This document shows positions 7,047-16,320 of a stretch of DNA of 52,085 bases, piece after piece. The stretch spans positions 1-52,085 of the forward strand of contig NZ_MDGL01000006.1 in assembly GCF_002742265.1 (NCBI RefSeq), given 5' to 3'. How positions within the stretch are numbered: the stretch's first letter is position 1; each line of letters opens with the position of its first letter. The DNA is from Maribacter sp. 4G9. Lineage in GTDB: Bacteria; Bacteroidota; Bacteroidia; Flavobacteriales; Flavobacteriaceae. Under the pieces are notes generated by a model. That model did not search any database and had not been told where the DNA came from. It saw only the letters and a list, made by a program, of their open reading frames with translations. The position numbers and the translations under genes were made by a program.

Positions 7047-9452
7047 ATGAACAAGCATATTAAAAAAGTTGCAGTAATTGGTTCGGGCATTATGGGAAGC
7101 GGAATTGCATGCCATTTTGCCAACATTGGAGTGGAAGTCCTGCTCTTGGATATCGTACCCAGGGAATTGACGGATAAAGAAAAGGCACAAGGCCTTACTT
7201 TACAGGATAAAGCGGTACGAAACAGGCTGGTCAACGATTCATTGGCATCGACCTTAAAATCAAAGCCCTCCCCTATCTATCATCAAAATTTTGCCAATAG
7301 AATCACCACGGGCAACCTTGAGGATGATATTTCAAAGGTAGCGAAGGTTGATTGGATCATAGAGGTGGTTGTAGAGCGATTGGATATTAAAAAGCAGGTT
7401 TTTGAAAACCTTGAAAAACATAGAACACCGGGTACGCTAATTACCTCAAATACAAGCGGCATACCTATAAAGTTCATGAGTGAGGGAAGAAGCGATGATT
7501 TTCAAAAACATTTTTGCGGAACCCACTTTTTTAATCCTGCTAGGTATTTAAAACTTTTTGAGATTATTCCAGGTCCAAAGACACTTCCAGAAGTGCTGGA
7601 TTTTCTAAATGGATACGGAGAAAAATTCTTGGGAAAAACCTCCGTAGTCGCAAAGGATACACCCGCATTTATTGGGAACAGGGTGGGTATTTTCAGTATC
7701 CAAAGTCTTTTCCATACGGTCAAGGAATTGGACATGACAGTGGAAGATGTGGATAAATTGACGGGGCCGGTAATTGGCCGACCAAAATCCGCCACTTTTA
7801 GGACCGTAGATGTCGTTGGTCTAGACACCTTGGTGCATGTAGCAAATGGAATTTCAGAAAATTGCAAGGATGACGAGCGGCATGAACTTTTTGCCTTGCC
7901 AGATTTCATCAAAACCATGATGGATAATAAATGGTTGGGCAGTAAATCCGGTCAAGGGTTTTATAAAAAAGTACAGGACGATAAAGGCAAAAGTGAGATT
8001 TTGACCTTGGATTTGGATACGATGGAGTATCGATCTAAGAAAAGTGCCAAGTTTGCTACCTTGGAATTGACGAAGACCATTGACAAAGTATTGGATAGGT
8101 TTGCCGTTTTGGTGGACGGAAAAGATAAGGCCGGTGAATTCTATAGAAAAAGCTTTGGTCAGTTATTCGCCTACGTTTCAAACAGAATCCCAGAAATTTC
8201 AGATGAATTATATAAGATAGACGATGCCATGAAAGCCGGTTTTGGATGGGAACACGGGCCCTTCCAGATTTGGGACGCCGTTGGCTTGGACAAAGGTCTT
8301 GGGTTTATTACTGCCGAAAACCAAACGGCCGCTTCCTGGGTACATGAAATGAAGGAATCGGGAATTGATTCCTTTTATAGTGTAAAGGATGGCAATACCT
8401 ATTATTATGATATTCCCAAAAAAGAAATGGTCAAGGTTCCCGGTCAGGATGCCTTTATCATTTTGGATAATATCAGAAAAAGTAAAGAAGTTTTCAAAAA
8501 TAGTGGCGTAGTAATCGAAGATTTGGGTGATGGCATTCTAAACTGCGAATTCCAATCCAAAATGAACACCATTGGAGGCGATGTTTTGGCAGGACTGAAC
8601 AAGGCAATCGACTTGGCCGAAAAGGATTTTCAGGGATTGGTCGTAGGAAATCAGGCCGCCAATTTCTCTGTGGGAGCCAACATTGGAATGATTTTCATGA
8701 TGGCCGTTGAACAGGAATATGATGAACTGAACATGGCCATTAAAATGTTCCAGGACACCATGATGCGCATGCGCTATTCTGCCATACCCACGGTCTCAGC
8801 ACCACATGGTATGACCTTGGGCGGTGGTTGTGAGTTGTCCCTACATGCCGATAAGGTTGTGGCGGCTGCCGAGACATACATTGGCCTTGTGGAATTTGGC
8901 GTAGGTGTCATTCCTGGAGGTGGCGGTTCCAAGGAATTTGCCATGAGGGCATCGGATTCATTTAGAAAGGGTGATGTGGAATTGAACGTCTTACAGGAAT
9001 ACTTTCTGACCATCGGTATGGCCAAGGTTTCCACTTCGGCATATGAAGCGTATGACCTAGGAATATTGCAACATGGAAAGGATATTGTTGTCGTCAATAA
9101 AGACCGACAAATAGCGACCGCTAAAGCGTATGCCAAACTTATGGCCGAATCGGGATACACCCAACCACCTAAACGCAAGGATGTGAAGGTATTGGGTAAA
9201 CAAGCCTTGGGTATGTTCTTGGTAGGAACGGACTCCATGGAAGCGAGCCATTATATTAGTGAACACGATAAAAAAATTGCCAACAAACTGGCCTATGTCA
9301 TGGCCGGTGGGGATTTATCTGAACCAACTATGGTGACGGAACAATACTTGTTGGATTTGGAGCGGGAAGCCTTTCTTTCGCTTTGTACCGAAAGGAAGAC
9401 CTTGGAACGTATTCAACACATGTTAAAAACGGGTAAACCACTAAGAAATTAA
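7047..9452 (+). CDS. fadN: 3-hydroxyacyl-CoA dehydrogenase / enoyl-CoA hydratase, FadN type
   Basis: A bifunctional beta-oxidation enzyme of 801 aa. The dehydrogenase half comes first: Rossmann motif VIGSGIMGSG at residues 10-19, then HFFNPARYLKLFEI and the 3HCDH C-terminal domain to about residue 440. The crotonase half follows, with PHGMTLGGGCELSLHADK and LVEFGVGVIPGGGGS retaining both expected Glu residues. This order is that of Bacillus subtilis FadN (789 aa), not of E. coli FadB/FadJ, where the hydratase is N-terminal. The thiolase starts 2 bp after the stop, indicating a tight operon. The cytoplasmic enzyme would hydrate enoyl-CoA and oxidise 3-hydroxyacyl-CoA with NAD. Confidence 0.93.
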   Translation: MNKHIKKVAVIGSGIMGSGIACHFANIGVEVLLLDIVPRELTDKEKAQGLTLQDKAVRNRLVNDSLASTLKSKPSPIYHQNFANRITTGNLEDDISKVAKVDWIIEVVVERLDIKKQVFENLEKHRTPGTLITSNTSGIPIKFMSEGRSDDFQKHFCGTHFFNPARYLKLFEIIPGPKTLPEVLDFLNGYGEKFLGKTSVVAKDTPAFIGNRVGIFSIQSLFHTVKELDMTVEDVDKLTGPVIGRPKSATFRTVDVVGLDTLVHVANGISENCKDDERHELFALPDFIKTMMDNKWLGSKSGQGFYKKVQDDKGKSEILTLDLDTMEYRSKKSAKFATLELTKTIDKVLDRFAVLVDGKDKAGEFYRKSFGQLFAYVSNRIPEISDELYKIDDAMKAGFGWEHGPFQIWDAVGLDKGLGFITAENQTAASWVHEMKESGIDSFYSVKDGNTYYYDIPKKEMVKVPGQDAFIILDNIRKSKEVFKNSGVVIEDLGDGILNCEFQSKMNTIGGDVLAGLNKAIDLAEKDFQGLVVGNQAANFSVGANIGMIFMMAVEQEYDELNMAIKMFQDTMMRMRYSAIPTVSAPHGMTLGGGCELSLHADKVVAAAETYIGLVEFGVGVIPGGGGSKEFAMRASDSFRKGDVELNVLQEYFLTIGMAKVSTSAYEAYDLGILQHGKDIVVVNKDRQIATAKAYAKLMAESGYTQPPKRKDVKVLGKQALGMFLVGTDSMEASHYISEHDKKIANKLAYVMAGGDLSEPTMVTEQYLLDLEREAFLSLCTERKTLERIQHMLKTGKPLRN

Positions 9453-9454
9453 TA

Positions 9455-10645
9455 ATGAGAACAGCATATATAGTAAAAGGTTATAGAACAGCGGTCGGAA
9501 AAGCGCCTAAGGGAGTCTTTCGATTCAAGAGAACGGATGAACTGGCAGCGGAGACCATCGCATTCATGATGAAGGAATTGCCCGGACTGGACAAAAAGAG
9601 AATCGATGATGTCATTGTAGGCAATGCTATGCCGGAAGGTTCGCAGGGGTTGAACATGGCTAGGCTTATTTCCCTAATGGGCTTGGATATCGTAGATGTC
9701 CCCGGGGTAACCGTAAATCGGTTTTGTTCATCGGGGATTGAAACCATAGGGATTGCCACGGCTAAAATTCAGTCAGGAATGGCAGATTGCATTATTGCGG
9801 GAGGTGCGGAAAGTATGAGTGCCGTACCCATGACGGGTTATAAGACAGAACTCAATTATGATTTGGTCAAATCCGGCCATGAGGATTATTACTGGGGTAT
9901 GGGAAATACCGCTGAAGCCGTTGCCAGGGAATTTAATGTATCGCGTGAAGACCAGGATGAGTTTGCCTATAATTCGCATATGAAAGCCTTAAAGGCACAG
10001 GCGGAGGACCGATTCCAAGACCAAATTGTTCCAATTGAAGTGGAGCAAACCTATGTGGATGAAAATGGAAAAAAAGCCACTAAAAAATATACGGTAACCA
10101 AGGATGAAGGGCCCAGAAAGGGAACTTCCGTGGAAGTTTTGGCCAAATTAAGGCCCGTCTTTGCTGCCGATGGAAGTGTTACTGCCGGAAACTCCTCACA
10201 GATGAGCGACGGAGCCGCCTTCGTCATGGTCATGAGCGAGGAAATGGTAAAAGAACTGAACTTGGAACCTATCGCAAGGTTGGTGAACTATGCGGCAGCC
10301 GGTGTACCTCCAAGAATTATGGGTATTGGTCCGGTAGCTGCGGTACCCAAAGCTTTGAAGCAGGCAGGTCTTAAACAGGAAGATGTAGAATTGATTGAAT
10401 TGAACGAGGCCTTTGCATCGCAATCCCTTGCCGTGATTCGAGAATTGAAGTTGAATCCGGAAATCGTAAATGTCAACGGTGGAGCCATTGCTTTAGGCCA
10501 CCCGTTAGGCTGTACCGGGGCCAAGTTATCAGTTCAGCTTTTTGATGAAATGCGTAAAAGAAACATGCAGGGAAAATACGGTATGGTAACCATGTGTGTG
10601 GGTACAGGACAAGGTGCAGCAGGAATCTATGAATTTCTCAACTAG
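9455..10645 (+). CDS. fadA: Acetyl-CoA acyltransferase (3-ketoacyl-CoA thiolase)
   Basis: A 396-aa thiolase that cleaves 3-ketoacyl-CoA to acetyl-CoA and a shortened acyl-CoA. The acyl-enzyme nucleophile is Cys91 in NRFCSSGIE. His349 in GHPLGCTGAK and Cys381 in CVGTGQGAAG complete the active site. NEAFASQSLA, the conserved helix motif of the family, is also present. It is tightly coupled to fadN. It is followed by a short AT-rich segment and the inserted four-helix-bundle gene. Confidence 0.95.
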   Translation: MRTAYIVKGYRTAVGKAPKGVFRFKRTDELAAETIAFMMKELPGLDKKRIDDVIVGNAMPEGSQGLNMARLISLMGLDIVDVPGVTVNRFCSSGIETIGIATAKIQSGMADCIIAGGAESMSAVPMTGYKTELNYDLVKSGHEDYYWGMGNTAEAVAREFNVSREDQDEFAYNSHMKALKAQAEDRFQDQIVPIEVEQTYVDENGKKATKKYTVTKDEGPRKGTSVEVLAKLRPVFAADGSVTAGNSSQMSDGAAFVMVMSEEMVKELNLEPIARLVNYAAAGVPPRIMGIGPVAAVPKALKQAGLKQEDVELIELNEAFASQSLAVIRELKLNPEIVNVNGGAIALGHPLGCTGAKLSVQLFDEMRKRNMQGKYGMVTMCVGTGQGAAGIYEFLN

Positions 10646-10648
10646 TTA

Positions 10649-11060
10649 GATTTTAGATTTGAGATATTAGTCATTAGAAATGCACAACCTAAGAGAGTTA
10701 AAAATCTGGTTAAAGGCGATGGAACTTACCAAACTTGTTTATCAGGTTGTTTCAGAATTTCCTAATGAAGAAAAATTTGGTTTAACATCTCAAATAAAAA
10801 GAAGTTGCATTTCAATTCCTTCAAACATAGCAGAAGGTGCTGGTAGAAATTCTAACAAAGAATTCATTTACTTCCTAAGTATTGCAAACGGTTCTTTATA
10901 TGAGCTACAGACGCAACTTCAATTGGCGATAGATTTAAAGTTGTCTAAAGAAAATAAAGTCAATCCTTTGATTGAAATGATCATAGAAATTCAAAAAATG
11001 AACTATTCCTTCCAAAGGAAAATCAAGTAATCTCAATACTTACATCTAATTTCTAAAATC
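10649..11060. repeat. Short inverted repeats bracketing the four-helix-bundle gene
   Basis: GATTTTAGA at 10649-10657 and its exact complement TCTAAAATC at 11052-11060 flank the gene between fadA and fadE. The surrounding bases keep looser complementarity (for example, TTAGATTTTAGATTTGAGA upstream against CTCAATACTTACATCTAATTTC downstream). These AT-rich flanks differ from the compact spacing elsewhere in the operon and mark the limits of an inserted cassette. Confidence 0.5.
10680..11030 (+). CDS. Four-helix bundle protein (23S rRNA intervening-sequence/S23 family)
   Basis: A 116-aa predicted all-helical protein with the family signature: an N-terminal LKIWLKAMELTKLVYQV helix, FPNEEKFGLTSQIKRSCISIPSNIAEGAGR, and a YFLSIANGSLYELQTQLQLA helix. 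This family was first seen in ORFs within 23S rRNA intervening sequences and is scattered as solo genes in Bacteroidota genomes. Its molecular role is not established. It is AT-rich compared with its neighbours and interrupts an otherwise conserved fadN-fadA-fadE order. The length is normal for the family, so it appears intact. Confidence 0.9.
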   Translation: MHNLRELKIWLKAMELTKLVYQVVSEFPNEEKFGLTSQIKRSCISIPSNIAEGAGRNSNKEFIYFLSIANGSLYELQTQLQLAIDLKLSKENKVNPLIEMIIEIQKMNYSFQRKIK

Positions 11061-11066
11061 CAAAAA

Positions 11067-12872
11067 ATGAATGTAGAGAATAAAAAAATATTAAGGGGAG
11101 GTCAATTTCTAGTAAAAGAAACCAACTGTGAAGACATTTTCACACTAGAGGACCTCAATGAAGAACAAAAAATGATGCGTGAGAGCACCAAAGAGTTTGT
11201 TGATCGCAAGCTTTGGGCCCATTGGGAGCGTTTTGAAAAGAAGGACTACGCCTATACGGAAGAGTGTATGCGCGAAGCAGGTGAACTGGGACTTTTGAGT
11301 ATTGCCGTTCCTGAAAAATATGAAGGAATGGGGATGGGCTTCGTCTCTACCATGTTAGTATGTGATTATATATCGGGGGCTACGGGTTCCTTCAGTACCG
11401 CCTTTGGGGCACATACAGGTATTGGTACTATGCCAATAACCCTATATGGTACAGAAGAACAAAAACAGAAGTACGTACCAAAATTGGCTACCGGAGAGTG
11501 GTTTGGGGCTTACTGTCTAACAGAGCCAGGTGCAGGATCGGATGCCAATTCGGGAAAAACAAAAGCAGTACTCTCCGATGATGGGAAATATTACAGTATA
11601 ACCGGACAAAAAATGTGGATTTCCAACGCCGGATTCTGCAATCTTTTCATCGTTTTTGCCAGAATAGGGGATGATAAAAATATTACCGGGTTTATTGTTG
11701 AAAATGATCCGAAAAATGGGATTACCCTGGGGGACGAAGAAAAGAAATTAGGTATTCACTCCTCCTCTACCCGTCAGGTATTTTTCAATGAAACCAAGGT
11801 TCCCGTTGAAAATATGCTATCCACACAAGGCAATGGTTTTAAAATAGCCATGAATGCATTGAATGTTGGTCGGATTAAACTGGCCGCGGCTTGTTTGGAA
11901 GCGCAAAGAAGGGTAATCAACGAGGCCACCAAATACGCAAATGAACGAATCCAATTCAAGGTGCCGATTATTAGCTTTGGTGCCATTAAGGCAAAGATTG
12001 CTGACATGGCCACCAATGCCTATGTGGATGAATCCGCTTGTTATCGGGCAGCTAAAAATATTGAAGATAGAATCGCTATCCGGGAAGCCGAAGGAAATTC
12101 ACACCAGGAAGCAGAACTAAAGGGCGTAGAGGAATACGCCATTGAATGTTCCATCCTAAAAGTGGCCGTTTCGGAACATGTACAACACACCACGGATGAG
12201 GGTATCCAGATTTTTGGTGGTATGGGCTTTAGTGCCGATACCCCTATGGAATCTGCATGGCGCGATGCCCGAATAGCTAGGATTTATGAGGGAACCAATG
12301 AAATCAACCGAATGTTATCCGTTGGAATGTTGGTTAAAAAGGCCATGAAGGGGCATGTAGATTTATTGGGTCCGGCGACCGCAGTGGGTGAGGAATTGAT
12401 GGGTATCCCTTCTTTTGAAACCCCGGATTTCTCCGAATTGTTCGCCGAGGAAAAAGATCTTTTAAAACGATTGAAAAAAGTCTTTTTAATGGTAGCGGGC
12501 AGTGCCGTTCAGAAATTTGGCCCAGATTTGGAGGAACATCAGCAGTTGTTGATGGCCGCATCCGATATTTTGATACAGGTTTATCTTGCCGAATCGGCTA
12601 TATTAAGAACAGAAAAGAATGCAAAACGTTTTGGCGAGGAGGCACAAGCTACCCAAATTGCCATGTCCAAACTCTATTTGTATAGGGCTACGGAGATTGT
12701 CATCCAAAAAGGGAAGGAAGCCATTGTTTCCTTTGCCGAAGGCGACGAACAACGTATGATGCTCATGGGACTAAAACGTTTTACAAAATATACCAATAAC
12801 CCCAATGTAGTGGCTTTACGCACCCAAATTGCGGATAAAGTTGCTGCAGATCAAGGTTACACCTTTGACTAA
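11067..12872 (+). CDS. fadE: Acyl-CoA dehydrogenase, FadE type
   Basis: A flavoprotein of 601 aa that introduces the alpha-beta double bond in the first step of each beta-oxidation round. Recognised elements are CLTEPGAGSDANSGKT (about residues 150-165), the FAD/substrate segment KMWISNAGFC, GIQIFGGMGFSADTPMESAWRDARIARIYEGTNEI with the catalytic Glu408, and an extra C-terminal helical domain of about 170 aa. The length and extension match B. subtilis FadE (about 594 aa) and related VLCAD-like enzymes. It completes a fadN-fadA-fadE set downstream of the MarR regulator and ends at a strong terminator. An electron-transfer flavoprotein would be needed but is not encoded here. Confidence 0.94.
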   Translation: MNVENKKILRGGQFLVKETNCEDIFTLEDLNEEQKMMRESTKEFVDRKLWAHWERFEKKDYAYTEECMREAGELGLLSIAVPEKYEGMGMGFVSTMLVCDYISGATGSFSTAFGAHTGIGTMPITLYGTEEQKQKYVPKLATGEWFGAYCLTEPGAGSDANSGKTKAVLSDDGKYYSITGQKMWISNAGFCNLFIVFARIGDDKNITGFIVENDPKNGITLGDEEKKLGIHSSSTRQVFFNETKVPVENMLSTQGNGFKIAMNALNVGRIKLAAACLEAQRRVINEATKYANERIQFKVPIISFGAIKAKIADMATNAYVDESACYRAAKNIEDRIAIREAEGNSHQEAELKGVEEYAIECSILKVAVSEHVQHTTDEGIQIFGGMGFSADTPMESAWRDARIARIYEGTNEINRMLSVGMLVKKAMKGHVDLLGPATAVGEELMGIPSFETPDFSELFAEEKDLLKRLKKVFLMVAGSAVQKFGPDLEEHQQLLMAASDILIQVYLAESAILRTEKNAKRFGEEAQATQIAMSKLYLYRATEIVIQKGKEAIVSFAEGDEQRMMLMGLKRFTKYTNNPNVVALRTQIADKVAADQGYTFD

Positions 12873-12906
12873 TTCAGATTGCCCTTTTGTTTTTATGGAC
12901 AGAAGC

Positions 12907-12937
12907 AAAAACCGCTCCCAATGGGGGCGGTTTTTTT
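12907..12937 (+). terminator. Rho-independent terminator after fadE
   Basis: A 13-bp stem with one G-T wobble (AAAAACCGCTCCC at 12907-12919 with GGGGGCGGTTTTT at 12923-12935) and loop AAT is followed by T7. It closes the beta-oxidation operon. Confidence 0.88.
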
Positions 12938-12938
12938 A

Positions 12939-12970
12939 TTTGTACAAATTGCGGGAAGCATCTAATTTTG
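12939..12970 (+). promoter_or_regulatory. Promoter of the PLP decarboxylase gene, implying a leaderless transcript
   Basis: TTTG at 12939-12942 and an exact TAnnTTTG box (TAATTTTG, 12963-12970) are separated by 20 bp, the expected Bacteroidota -33/-7 spacing. Transcription should begin a few bases after 12970, at or next to the ATG at 12975. Confidence 0.6.
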
Positions 12971-12974
12971 AGGA

Positions 12975-14426
12975 ATGCGGAACAATCTTTTACAAAAGGT
13001 CTATTCACCGAAGTTCTTTCAAGAAAAAGGACATCAGGTAATTGATGAGCTAACAGCCCATTTGGATGATAAACTAAATGAAAAGTCGGAAAAAGCCATT
13101 CAGTGGAACGATCCAGAAGAAGAACTGAAGTTCTGGAAGGATTTTTTGAAGAGTGGCGATGAAAACGACCTTTTTAAGACGATAACAGAACGTACAACCT
13201 ATGTACACCATCCCCACTACATAGGACATCAGGTGAGTCCCGCTGCTCCCATAACAGCATTAACGGGTATGATCAGTTCCTTGTTGAATAATGGGATGGC
13301 CGTCTATGAAATGGGCATGTCACCAAGCGCCATTGAACGTGTGGTTACAGATGTTCTTTGTGAAAAAATAGGTTGGGATACCAACGCCAGAGGCTTTTTG
13401 ACATCTGGAGGAACATTGGCCAATCTAACGGCGCTGTTAGCGGCACGGAAAGCCGTATTAAAACAAGATGTTTGGAATGAAGGGCTGAATGTGCCATTGG
13501 GTATCATGGTAAGCGAAGAGGCACACTACTGCGTGGATCGAGCGGCGAGAATAATGGGCTTGGGAGAAAAAGGCATCATCAAAATTCCATGTACGGAGTC
13601 CTTCCAAATGGATACTACGGTTTTGGAAGAAAAATACGGGGAAGCACTGCATAAAGGCATTGCCATCTTTGCGATAGTTGGCAGTGCACCTTCTACCGCA
13701 ACGGGTATGTTCGACGATTTGGAAGCTATTGCGGGATTTGCAAAAAAACACGGCCTATGGTTTCATGTGGACGGTGCCCATGGGGGGGCTGGTATCTTTT
13801 CGGAAAAATATAGGCATACGCTCAAAGGAATTGAAAATGCCGATTCCGTAGTCATCGACGGACACAAAATGATGATGTTGCCAACGATAACCACCGCCCT
13901 ACTCCTAAAAAATGGATTGTACGCCAATGCCACCTTTAGGCAAAAGGCCGACTATTTGCTAACAGATTCTGACCATGAAGATTGGTACAATTCGGGGAAG
14001 AGAACCTTTGAATGTACAAAGACCATGATGAGCATACATTGGTATACCATGCTCAAATACTATGGCGAAGTGGTTTTTGACGCCTACATAACCCAATTGT
14101 ATGATATGGGTGCATCCTTTGGTGAAATGATCGAACATCACGCTTCATTTCAATTGGCCGTAACGCCTATGGCCAATATTGTATGTTTTAGATATGTCGA
14201 TTCAAATTTTTCACAATTACAATTGAACGAATTAAATGCCAAAATAAGGCACCAACTATTGGAAGACGGGGAGTTCTATATAGTACAGACTAAATTACGC
14301 GGTTGGCACTATTTAAGGGTCACCGTAATGAATCCCTTTACCACAACGGAGCATTTCCAGAAGCTGTTGGATAAAATTTTATTAATGGCCCAAAAATCGG
14401 TTACTCCGGTAACTACAATTTGTTGA
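12975..14426 (+). CDS. Pyridoxal-phosphate-dependent group II amino-acid decarboxylase
   Basis: A 483-aa fold-type I PLP enzyme of the DDC/GAD/diaminobutyrate decarboxylase group. Seen are SGGTLANLTALLAARKA (about residue 143, phosphate-binding region), HVDGAHGGAG with the PLP-contacting Asp, and the Schiff-base Lys298 in VVIDGHKMMM. The substrate cannot be fixed from sequence: an aromatic amino acid, 2,4-diaminobutyrate and glutamate are all possible. It is transcribed alone from the promoter just upstream. It overlaps the 3' end of the convergent GH15 gene by 14 bp, so the two transcripts must overlap. Confidence 0.9.
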   Translation: MRNNLLQKVYSPKFFQEKGHQVIDELTAHLDDKLNEKSEKAIQWNDPEEELKFWKDFLKSGDENDLFKTITERTTYVHHPHYIGHQVSPAAPITALTGMISSLLNNGMAVYEMGMSPSAIERVVTDVLCEKIGWDTNARGFLTSGGTLANLTALLAARKAVLKQDVWNEGLNVPLGIMVSEEAHYCVDRAARIMGLGEKGIIKIPCTESFQMDTTVLEEKYGEALHKGIAIFAIVGSAPSTATGMFDDLEAIAGFAKKHGLWFHVDGAHGGAGIFSEKYRHTLKGIENADSVVIDGHKMMMLPTITTALLLKNGLYANATFRQKADYLLTDSDHEDWYNSGKRTFECTKTMMSIHWYTMLKYYGEVVFDAYITQLYDMGASFGEMIEHHASFQLAVTPMANIVCFRYVDSNFSQLQLNELNAKIRHQLLEDGEFYIVQTKLRGWHYLRVTVMNPFTTTEHFQKLLDKILLMAQKSVTPVTTIC

Positions 14427-16218
14427 TCGAAGCCAATACTTGCTCCTCACTTTCTTGTCTGGAAAAGTTAATGGCACATTCTATTAACGCTAGATGCGAA
14501 TAGGCTTGGGGAAAATTACCAAGCAATCTTTTGGTCTTAAAATCAATGTCTTCACTAAAAAGACCTAAATGATTACTATAGGACAAGAGCGTGTCAAAAT
14601 GCTTCATGGCCTTTTCCTTTTCCCCAATCTTATATAGACTATTGATAAACCAAAAAGTACAAATGGTAAAGGAAGAAGAGGGTAAACCAAAATCATCTTC
14701 GTTTTTGTAACGGTACAACAAACCGTCGTTACTCAATTCTTTTTCTATGGCATGTACGGTACTCACAAACTTGGGGTCTTTGGCATGGATAAATCCGTAG
14801 GATTCCATCAACAGTACCGATGCATCCATATCTGGCGAACCGTAGGATTGGGTGAAGGCGTTGACTTCCGGGTTCCAAGCATTGGCATGAATATCGTTTT
14901 TGATTTCCTGTTCCAGTTGCGTCCACTTTTCAAGCTTATGATTTTTTCGGAACAATCTGGCTACTTTTATCGCCCTATCAATGGCGACCCAACACAATAC
15001 TTTAGAAAAAGTAAAGTGTCTATCCTCGGTCCTAAATTCCCAAATACCCTTATCCGCCTCCTTCCAGTGATGGGAAACGATCCATACGATTCCTTTGGTA
15101 ATGCCCCATAAATCCTCACCGTTTTCGGTATCGTTACTATACTTTGAAAGTTGCTCATAAATAACATCCATCAAAATGCCATAGATATCATTTTGCCGTT
15201 GTTTGTAGGCCGCATTCCCAATTCGTACCGGTTTGGAACCTTTATAGCCCGCCAAATGGTCCAAGGTGCGTTCCGTCAGCTTTTTCTCCTTATTGATGCC
15301 ATACATAATCTGAAGTTTCTCGTCCTTATCGGGAATGAGATCTACGATAAATTGCAGATATCTTTTAGCTACGTTCCTATGCCCCAGTTCACCAATTACC
15401 TTAATGGCCATGGAAGCATCCCGTATCCAGCAAAAACGGTAATCCCAGTTGCGGACTTCCCCTATCGTTTCCGGTAACGAGGTCGTGGCTGCAGCCAAAA
15501 CCGCTCCGGATTTATCATAGGTCAAGAGTTTTAGAGTAATGGCACTTCTACTGATCTGGGAATTATACTTTCTATAGTTTGGGGTTTTACTGCTCCAATT
15601 TAACCAGTATACCTTGGTTCGCTCCAATTCGGTATACATCTTTCGAACCGTAGGTTGGAACAATTTTTCGTTATATCCCAATAGAAAATAGCCGTCCTCC
15701 GTTATCTCCAATTCCCTTCCATCAACTACGGCATTTTTATTAAATGAAGTGTATAGAAAGCACGTATCGAACTTTTCTCCATGGGTAAGACTTACGACAA
15801 AGTTCTTTTTGACATAGGTTTCCGTTTTTCCAAAGGCGTATTCCAATTTGGGATTATAGCATACCTTAAATCTGGGTTTGCCGCTCAAATGTTTAATATA
15901 TCTGATCAGCTCAGGAGGTGAATTATAGCCACCGTCCGCCTTGCGATACCGAGGCATAAAATCGCGAATTTCAAAAACATCGCCCCCTGAAGAGAATTTG
16001 GTAATCAATACGGCGGTATGCTTTTTATAGCGCTGTTTTATGGTATAGGAATCATCGACCAATATCTCGAAACTGCCCCCTATTTCCTCATCCAAAAGTT
16101 TTGCAAACACAGAGGAAGAATCAAATTCCGGTAAACAGCACCAATCTATGGAACCTTTTTTTGATACTAATGCCGCACTTCTACAATTCCCTATTATTCC
16201 GTAATCTAAATTATTCAT
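14413..16218 (-). CDS. Glycoside hydrolase family 15 protein (glucoamylase/trehalase-like)
   Basis: A 601-aa cytoplasmic enzyme without a signal peptide. It begins MNNLDYGIIGNCRSAALVSK with GSIDWCCLPEFDSSSVFAKL, the typical start of the bacterial GH15 proteins that include mycobacterial trehalases. The (alpha/alpha)6 catalytic region contains NWDYRFCWIRDASMAIKVIGELGH (about residue 255), and ESYGFIHAKDP lies further on. It is divergent from the trehalose synthase gene with a shared 100-bp intergenic region. This pairing suggests a role in trehalose or alpha-glucan turnover. Specificity (trehalose versus malto-oligosaccharide) cannot be decided here. Confidence 0.9.
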   Translation of the reverse strand: MNNLDYGIIGNCRSAALVSKKGSIDWCCLPEFDSSSVFAKLLDEEIGGSFEILVDDSYTIKQRYKKHTAVLITKFSSGGDVFEIRDFMPRYRKADGGYNSPPELIRYIKHLSGKPRFKVCYNPKLEYAFGKTETYVKKNFVVSLTHGEKFDTCFLYTSFNKNAVVDGRELEITEDGYFLLGYNEKLFQPTVRKMYTELERTKVYWLNWSSKTPNYRKYNSQISRSAITLKLLTYDKSGAVLAAATTSLPETIGEVRNWDYRFCWIRDASMAIKVIGELGHRNVAKRYLQFIVDLIPDKDEKLQIMYGINKEKKLTERTLDHLAGYKGSKPVRIGNAAYKQRQNDIYGILMDVIYEQLSKYSNDTENGEDLWGITKGIVWIVSHHWKEADKGIWEFRTEDRHFTFSKVLCWVAIDRAIKVARLFRKNHKLEKWTQLEQEIKNDIHANAWNPEVNAFTQSYGSPDMDASVLLMESYGFIHAKDPKFVSTVHAIEKELSNDGLLYRYKNEDDFGLPSSSFTICTFWFINSLYKIGEKEKAMKHFDTLLSYSNHLGLFSEDIDFKTKRLLGNFPQAYSHLALIECAINFSRQESEEQVLASINKL

Positions 16219-16320
16219 TCAATAAAAATCTTGATTCATTTGGGTAATCAATTGCTATTGCCCTAGTTTTTACCGAAATTGAGGGAAATTAAATTCATTT
16301 CAAAGCAAAAATTGCTATTT

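Noticed and set aside
12829..13041. 70-codon frame spanning the fadE end, terminator and start of the PLP gene
   Set aside because: It reads through a strong terminator hairpin and overlaps two real genes in other frames.
16219..16320. Promoter pair in the GH15/otsAB divergent gap
   Set aside because: No exact TAnnTTTG box was found on either strand; only weak one-mismatch candidates were seen, so no feature was called.
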